Part shown: in pieces, positions 46,275-52,756 of the stretch
Numbering within the stretch: position 1 is the first letter of the stretch
Layout: every line of letters begins with the position of its first letter
Assembly (NCBI GenBank): GCA_000729835.1
Contig: JFHB01000211.1
Coordinates: 1 to 52,756, forward strand
DNA from: Atkinsonella hypoxylon
Lineage: Eukaryota > Ascomycota > Sordariomycetes > Hypocreales > Clavicipitaceae
Reading direction: 5' to 3'
DNA length: 52,756 nt
Position numbers and translations under genes: made by a program
The notes under the pieces: model-generated
The model's input: the letters and a program-made list of their open reading frames with translations, nothing else
Told to the model about the DNA's origin: nothing
The model's database searches: none

Positions 46275-46566
46275 GTTTAAGGAAATCCGTTAATTTAATA
46301 TATAGATTTAATAGTTACTAGATTATAAGTGTAATTTAGGCATTGTAAGTGCATAGGAAAATATATAAATATAGCAACCTATACTGTAGATTGCACTACA
46401 ACAACAACAATACGTGCTTGCGCAATAAAATAACAACTACCTTTCTGCGCCTTTTATAACAGCTAGATTAACGAGTTATTTAGTTTAATCTAACACGCCT
46501 TCTAACAACTAACAATTAATTTTTAGAATAGCTAGAACAGCCGATCTTTTTTGTAGGGGCAGCACT
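46275..46566 (+). other. G1b tail: possible end of ORF3, 3' untranslated region, purine tract
   Basis: Resumes the ORF3 frame in phase after CopB (L-G-L-R-K-S-V-N), but the true stop cannot be placed: in-frame TAG codons occur from about 46323. The rest looks untranslated and includes ACAACAACAACAATACG near 46396. GTAGGGGCAGCACT (46553-46566) sits at the plus-strand primer position before the 3' LTR. Confidence 0.6.
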
Positions 46567-46809
46567 TATTACAGGATAATCCTATAGACCTATAGGTCAC
46601 TAGTGCACGTAACCGCAATTATATATAAGTAGTTAGAAGCAACACTTAAGTAGTTAGATTAAACAATTAACTATTATTCACTAGAACACTATTACTAGAT
46701 GCTCCTTACAGAAGCTCTTACGACTTCTCTTACGATTTATTGCATAACCTGTTGAATCCGACAACCCATCGTCACTTCCGACAAACCCACGTCAGATCCC
46801 ACCGTAACA
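46567..46809 (+). repeat. G1b 3' LTR (243 bp)
   Basis: Starts TATTACAGG (mutated TGTTACAGG) and ends CCCACCGTAACA. The left part is more mutated than the 5' LTR. The last ~75 bp (46735-46809) are almost unmutated (CCGACAACCCATCG, CACGTCAGATCCCACC) and show what the ancestral LTR looked like. It is followed by the TSD AGTAG. Confidence 0.93.
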
Positions 46810-46814
46810 AGTAG
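46810..46814. repeat. Right TSD of G1b (AGTAG)
   Basis: Copy of 21438-21442. It pairs the two ends of G1b across 25 kb of nested insertions. Confidence 0.92.
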
Positions 46815-48330
46815 TGCTTATAGTATAAAGGTATAACTACCTAAAAGGCACCTTATTACTCTTTAGGTAGTTATAAAATAGAAGCTAAAGAAGCTATATA
46901 GTACCCCTAAAGTAGCGTAAAAGCTAAAGCTAGAATAGTAGCACTAGCAAAAGGTATAAGGGCTAGAATAGGTAAGAATATAACTAGCGCTCTAGATTAA
47001 GGCCCTACTTTACTAGGTATAGGTAAAGATATAACGTCTTAAACAGCTTAGTGCCTTAGGCGTAAAGGTGTAGTTCTTAAGGGGAAAAAGATAAAGAGAG
47101 AGAAAGTAAAGAGAGTAGTAAGCTAGGTTAAGGTTATACACTCTAGGAATATAAATAGTAATTAGTGCTAAGTAGTTTAAGCTTTTAAGCTTTACCTAAA
47201 GGTAGATATATTTCTAGTGTATTACTTTAAGGTTATTCTATAAGAGTAAAGGGACAATATATAGCAGTAAAGAAGCTTTATATAGCAGTAAGAGGGCAGC
47301 AGTAGTAGAGGTTAGTAGTATATAATAAGGTATAAGTATAGGCAGTAGCAATAAAGAGAGTATAGTAATAGTAGTAGTAATAGTAAGTATAAAGAGAGAT
47401 AAGAAGTTATTGTTAATATCTATAGAGATATACTTATACTTATTAGGGTTAAACTTATTGTTCTTTAGAATAATAGAGGCTATAGTGCTCTTATAGATTG
47501 CAGAAAGAGAGAGAGTAAATATAAAAGAGCTATTAGCTTAAGTTATATAATAAGAAGGAGAAAAAAGTATAACCTTCTTTTTTATATAATTAGTAGTAAG
47601 TGTATTCTTAAGAACAGTATTATAGTAATTATATATATTTAAGAACTTATAGGTAAGGATAGTTTAGTAGGCAAACTAGCTAGAGTAAAGGGGAATTAAT
47701 ATAGACTTAACTATAAAACCTTAGTTAGTAAGTTTCTATATTTTAGTAAAGTAACACTATAGGTAAGAATACTTAATAAAGAGGCTTAAATTCTAGATAC
47801 AGCCTTTATACCTCTATATATACAATTAGTATTCTCTCCTTTAGCTAAAACAATAGTTATATAAGCTCTTCTTATAAAGGTTGTTACAATATAGTATATA
47901 AATATCTTTAAGGATATTACTATTAAATAGCTCTAAATTGTTTAAGTTCTTTTATATAAAAAAACTATAGATATAGTAGTAATAAGGGACTATTAGTGCT
48001 ATAGAAGTAGAAGTAGTAAGGGTATTAGCGTTAATAATATAGCTATTAAAGTTCTAAATATATTCTAAGTTACTAAAAGAATAAGCTATATATAGATAAA
48101 AGAGCAGTATACTTTAGGCTAATAGAATAATATTTTGCAGTTTTAATTAGCTAGCTACTTATAGTTAGATAAATTCTATTTAAAGGCAATAGAAAAGAGT
48201 TCTTTTATATTAAAAAGAGCAGCAGTAGCTATATAGTATAAAAAGGAATTTTAGAAAGTAATAAAGGAATTATTTATTTATAATATAAAGGTAAAATATA
48301 ATATAAAGAAGGAAAAAAAAGATAAAGAAA
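46815..48330 (-). pseudogene. Antisense reading frame of Gypsy-2, copy G2b
   Basis: Homologue of G2a 14378-15900. The minus strand reads KSILIPLYSS, ILTYKFLNIYNY, ILKNTLTTNYIKKK and STIASIILKNNKFNPNKYKY, matching G2a residue by residue. The DNA shows changes that are not C/T or G/A, yet no net length change through the central part. A 2-bp difference near 47168 shifts the C-terminal frame relative to G2a, so one of the two is frameshifted. Stops are TAA/TAG. The function is unknown; see the G2a entry. Confidence 0.48.
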
Positions 48331-48374
48331 GGAGAAAAAGAATTATTTATTTTTATATTAAAAATAGCTAAAGG

Positions 48375-48494
48375 CTAGCTACTAGTTTATTATACACTAA
48401 AGGGATAATAATAATAATAACTATTTACACTCTACTAGTTATTAGTTTATTATATACTAAAAGAATAACACTAATAATAACTATTTACGCTCTA
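48375..48494 (+). repeat. Two-unit 60-bp tandem repeat in G2b
   Basis: Units 48375-48434 and 48435-48494, the same arrangement as G2a 15940-16059. Confidence 0.82.
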
Positions 48495-48691
48495 CACCCT
48501 TAACAATACCCCTTATATATAAATAGGTTATATATATTTAATAACTGTTTACAACAGCAATAAAGATAAAAGAGAAAGAGTGCCTTTTAGTTAATAAAAG
48601 GGATTATTATATAATAATTACTTTAAATATAAAGAGACCTAAGGATATAGGCAGTTTATACGCTAATAATACTAGCATTATAGCTAGTGCC

Positions 48692-48934
48692 TGTTACGGG
48701 ATAATCCTACAGACCCGTAGGTCACTAGTGCACGTAACCGCAATTATGTATAAGTAGTTAGAAGTAACGCTTAAGTAGTTAGATTAAACAATTAACAATT
48801 ATTTACTAGAACATTATTATTAAATGCTCCTTACAGAAGCTCTTATAACTTCTCTTATAAATTACTATATAACCTGTTAAATCTAACAATCTATTGTTAC
48901 TTCTAATAAACCTACATTAGATTCTACTGTAATA
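48692..48934 (+). repeat. G1c 5' LTR (243 bp)
   Basis: Starts TGTTACGGGATAATCC, the least mutated start of the three 5' LTR copies together with G1a. It ends GTAATA at 48934, as in G1b. Confidence 0.93.
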
Positions 48935-49005
48935 AGTAGTAGTAATTGCTTCTAATTGTTGCTAACTCTTCTTAAGCTTAAAAAGCTAAAATTATAATAT
49001 TTAAG

Positions 49006-52000
49006 ATAAAGTAACTTTAAAAGGAACTTAGTAGAAGGAATTATATTCCTTTTACTAATAAAGAACTTAAAACTATACACTAATTCTATAAATTTTACTG
49101 CTAAAATCTAGATTTCTAGATTTAAAAAAGGGATTTTATACCTTAAGAAAAAAGAAGCTTACTACTTTATTTTGCTTACTATAAATTCGTTAATAAATAG
49201 CTTAAATTATATAACTAACTTAAGCTAGTAAAGCTACTTTCTTACTAAAATACTATTAACGCTTCTATAGTATAGTAGGTATAAAGGTAGATTAATAGAA
49301 TTATTAATAAGGCTAAATCTACTAAACTTCTTATAGATTTACTAACAGTAATACTAGAAGGAAAAGCTAAAGCTAGATTATTTAAATCTAATAGCTTAAA
49401 AGGCACTATCTATAAAGCTAGTGCTAGTTCTATTTAGAATATTAAAGGAAAGTAAGTATAGAGATCTAGATTTACACTACTTACTAAGGACCTAGATCTA
49501 TTAAATATACCTTAAACTACTAAAAAGAACTTACTAATTAAAGAACTAGCTAAAATCTTACTACTTTTATAGGCTTATTAAAGGTTTTATACCTTTAGGC
49601 TAAAGTATAAAGTAAAGGAAGTAGTAAAGCTACTTAAAAAAGAGAACCTTTTACTAAAATAGCTTATAGGTTTTTCTATAGAAATTAGTAAGTAAATTAG
49701 TAGAATTAAAGAAGAATTAATTAATAAAATTAGTAGATTATAGAGAGAATTAAACAATAAAATTACTACTCTTTAGGTAGAGTAATAATACTTAGCCTAA
49801 AAAATAAAGACTATACTTAAGCCTTAGGATAAATATAATAAGTAATACTATACCTAATAAAGCTTTTAGCTTAAGGATTATAGGTAAAGAGCTTTTAATT
49901 CTTACTTACCCCTAAAAGATAACTATAACTAAAAGTAAAGTTAAAAGTAACCCTTAAGCAAAGAAAACTATATAATATAAGAATACTCTAAATACCTTAG
50001 TACTTTTCTAAAAGAATAAAAGCTACTATAATTTCTAAAGAATCTATTAAAGTAATACTATAATAGTAAGGCTAAAAAGAGCTAAAATACTAAAAAAAAC
50101 TAAGATTAAGTATCTAGTAACTTTAAATATTAGTATATAAATTAATAAGCACTATACTATACTAGAAATAATAATCTTTAGCTAAAACTAGTAGATAAAA
50201 GGCTAGATTTACATTAGAAGTAGAATAACTAAGGCAATATATAGTTTTAAACCTCTAAAAAATAGATAGATTCTATATAGAAAATTACTAATATTAGTTA
50301 CTTTAAACCCTTTAATAATAGAAATATCTATAAGCTAATTTTATATAAAGGAAAGTACACTATTTTCTATAATATAGAGCTATAGATCTAAGCTATTAAA
50401 GACTACTGTAGCTATAGTATAATTAACGCTTAAGAAGCTATTTACATTAAGCTTTAGACTCTCTTTAAAGGAAATATATTAATATAGTATAAGTAGTATC
50501 TAGATTACTATAAAAAAACAGCTATTTTTAATAGTTTAAACTCTATTTACACTACTATCTATAAAGAATTTAGTATATAGATCTAGAATACAATAATATA
50601 GTTAAATTTAGCTAAGTTTATAGAGCAAAATATAATTAAAGAAAAATTATTTAGGGAATTTACCTTTAGAGTATTCTAATATATCTATATAAATAGTAAA
50701 ACTATTAATCTTTAGCTCCTTTTAAAACTCTATTATAAGCTATACCTAGAATTATAATAGCTATACTTAATTCTAATAGTAAAAGACCTAAGATCTATAT
50801 ATATTACTATAGTAAATAATAAGGTTAAGGATCTATAAGAATACCTTAAAGATCTAGAAAAATAATAAAAATTAGAAAACTATAAGGAAAGTACTAATAT
50901 TTATTATACTTAAAGTAAATTTAATAGTAAAAACTCTAAAAATAATAAGGTAGCTTAAGGTAATTAAGCTAATTAGAATAAAAGCAATAGTTAATTTTAG
51001 TTTTAACCTCTATTCTATAAAAATTACTAGAATAATTATCCTTAGTACTTACTATAAAACTAAAGAAATTAGCTACTAAAAGAGCAATAACTTTAGCTTT
51101 AGTAAAACTAGAATTTAGAAGCTAGCTAGAATTATTAGCTAAAGCTATAATATCTTTAGTAGCTTTAACGTTTTTAATAATAGAGCTTACTATAGAATAA
51201 TAAGGAATATACTTATATAATAACGTTTAAAGATAAATCTAACTAAAAAGACTATAAAAAGTACCTTAAAAGCTATAAATACTAGCTAATAGAAGAAAAA
51301 GAAACAGTTAATACTAAGGAACTACTAACTAGCTTAAAATCTAACTTTATTAAAACCTATTTTACTAAAAGTAAAGAAAAGTAAAAGAAAAAGGTTTAAA
51401 TAAAGGTAAACTAAAAGGATTTATAGAGAATCTAGATAGAGTAAGTAGTTAAAGTAGTTATAAAGCTATAGCTTATTAAATTTAGTATTTTAAAGTTAAA
51501 TTCCTTTCTAAAGATTTCTATTTAATTCTATAATAAAGGACTATTATATTAGATCTACCTAAATACTAAAACCTCTTTAGTGCTAATTAATAAAGTATAG
51601 TTAACTTAGTTTAGTTAGAATATAAAATAGGCAAAAATAGAGCTAAAACTAGTTACTAAAGTGCAGTTATTTTTCTATATCTCTAAGACAGCTATATTTA
51701 ACTTCTATATCCTTAGATCTATATATAGTATACCTATAACTAGCTATTTTACAGTTATAGCTAATATAATAAGTAACTTAAGACTAAAGCTTCTTCTAGG
51801 TTTAACCTTTCTCTATAATTATAGTGTTAAAATTAATTTTATCTACTCTAGAGCTACTATTAAGTCTATTTATAATATAGTTATAGAAATAGGTATCTTC
51901 TAGCTAATTTTAAAGGTTTTACATTAGAATATAACAGCAGTATAAGCTATAATAATTCCGCTAAAATCATAGAAGTATATTCTAGTTAAATAGAAGGAGG

Positions 52001-52756
52001 TACTAGCTAATAAGAAGGCTACTGCTTACTATATATACTTAAAATTTAACTTTATTCTAGATATATTGCTTAGTATAACTAACTAGAAATAAATAGTAGC
52101 CTATAACTATTTAGATAAATTTATTATAATCTAAAAAAATTAAAAGGTTGCTTATCTTTAGTATAATAAAGAGCTTAAGGCTAACTATATAATTATAAAC
52201 CTATTTAATTTATATATATATTTTTCTAAGAATATTACACCTAATAATAGTTTATTGCTTATAGAAGATTATAAGATATAGAAAGAAGGTAATAGTAGTA
52301 GATTTAACCTTAAGAAAGTTAATAATAGTATCTTTATATATAAAATCTCTTGTTTTAAGGATATACTATATATTTATAATAAATATAAGGTTAAGGTAGA
52401 AAACTTAAACCTATATATTATAGCTAAACTTATTAACTTAATAAATAAATATAATATTTATTGTAATAAAGGTATTATTTCTATACCTAAAGACTAGTAT
52501 ATAAGAGTAAATTTAGTAGATAGATAGTAAAAGCAGCTAAAACCTATTTAAATCTACCTACTAGAAGCTAAAGATAAAGCTAAATTAAATAAGGTTTATA
52601 ATAAGCTATATTTAAGTAGAAAGATATTATATTTAGATAACTTAGTAGCTATAGCCTACTTAGCCTTTATAGTATAGATTAAAACCTTAATAGAAAGAAA
52701 AGAATAAGTTATAGTTAATATAAAGCTATTTAATAGTGTAGTAATACTAAATATAT
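49006..52756 (+). pseudogene. G1c gag-pro-RT start (partial, RIP-degraded)
   Basis: The frame starts at ATA 49006, as in G1b. The Gag coiled-coil-like region is near 49680-49800, the Gag core near 50380-50650, and the Gln/Asn-rich part near 50900-51180. The protease active site is fully altered (NTKTS near 51562, from D-T-G-A-S). The 80-codon open stretch at 51661-51903 is the protease interior. The RT begins near 52700 and is cut by the window edge. Stops are denser than in G1b. Confidence 0.86.

Larger units (their letters stand above)
21443..46809 (+). mobile_element. Gypsy-1 copy G1b, complete chromovirus split by CopA and CopB
   Basis: Bounded by 243-bp LTRs and the TSD AGTAG. Segments are 21443-25466, 33293-38682 and 46275-46809, together 9,949 bp. 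Order: LTR, short leader, gag-protease-RT-RNase H-integrase-chromodomain in one frame, a spacer, an additional long reading frame (ORF3), an untranslated tail, a purine tract, LTR. The left 4.0 kb has no indel relative to G1c (constant offset 27,249). This copy is the only one in the window showing the 3' half of the family. Confidence 0.94.
46815..48691 (+). mobile_element. Outer Gypsy-2 copy G2b, downstream piece
   Basis: Collinear with G2a 14378-16256 and continuous with 18614-21442 once G1b is removed. It is cut at 48691 by G1c; the remainder, with the 3' LTR, should lie right of the window. Confidence 0.9.
48692..52756 (+). mobile_element. Gypsy-1 copy G1c, 5' part (runs off the right edge)
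   Basis: Begins with a 243-bp LTR inserted in G2b (flank GTGCC at 48687-48691, the expected TSD half) and stays exactly 27,249 bases offset from G1b for 4.0 kb, without an indel. At 52711-52715 it carries the single, unoccupied target of CopA and then continues into the RT, matching G1b 33293 onward. It is more RIP-mutated than G1b. Confidence 0.95.

Noticed and set aside
46567..46809. Solo LTR of Gypsy-1
   Set aside because: Its outer flank AGTAG pairs with the flank of the LTR at 21443, and the sequence to its left is the rest of G1b after CopB, so it is the 3' LTR of a complete element.
1..52756. Mitochondrial DNA, CRISPR arrays, rRNA or tRNA genes
   Set aside because: The AT bias is explained by RIP of nuclear retrotransposons; no spaced repeats, cloverleaf or rRNA-like stretch was seen.

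Overview
The window is a gene-free block of nested retrotransposons from a filamentous ascomycete (Pezizomycotina-type) genome. It is extremely AT-rich and almost saturated with TpA. Homologous copies differ almost only by C-to-T and G-to-A changes, CAG/CAA/TGG codons have become TAG/TAA, start ATGs have become ATA, and catalytic Asp has become Asn. This is the signature of repeat-induced point mutation (RIP). No host gene, tRNA or rRNA was seen, and the species cannot be named from the sequence. Family names below (Gypsy-1, Gypsy-2, Copia-1, Tad1-like LINE) are working labels.

Layout, outermost to innermost. (1) The oldest layer is a Gypsy-2 copy (G2b), visible only as two pieces, 18614-21442 and 46815-48691. 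(2) Three Gypsy-1 chromovirus copies inserted into it: G1a on the minus strand (1-18613, its far end off the left edge), G1b on the plus strand (21443-46809, both 243-bp LTRs, 5-bp TSD AGTAG) and G1c on the plus strand (48692 to the right edge). (3) G1a is split by a full-length Tad1-like LINE (1595-8308) and by a complete Gypsy-2 element (G2a, 8933-17017, 323-bp LTRs, TSD GTAAT). (4) G1b is split by two complete Copia elements, CopA (25467-33287, 695-bp LTRs, TSD ATAGT) and CopB (38683-46269, 699-bp LTRs, TSD ATTAG). G1b with the inserts removed is about 9.95 kb. G1c supplies the unoccupied site for CopA, and the G1b/G1c pair gives the filled and empty alleles.

Coding content. Both Gypsy families read as chromoviruses with gag, protease, RT, RNase H, integrase and a chromodomain-like C terminus. 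Gypsy-1 reads gag and pol in one frame; Gypsy-2 has pol in the -1 frame relative to gag. Copia-1 has a single gag-protease-integrase-RT-RNase H frame. The LINE has a zinc-knuckle ORF1 and an endonuclease-RT ORF2. All are broken by RIP stops and none could make a full protein.

Most worth following: an extra long reading frame (ORF3) between pol and the 3' LTR in Gypsy-1; an antisense reading frame between pol and the 3' LTR in Gypsy-2 that keeps its protein sequence between two diverged copies; and a consistent edge effect in which the outer ~50-120 bp of the elements are much less mutated than the matching inner LTR ends.
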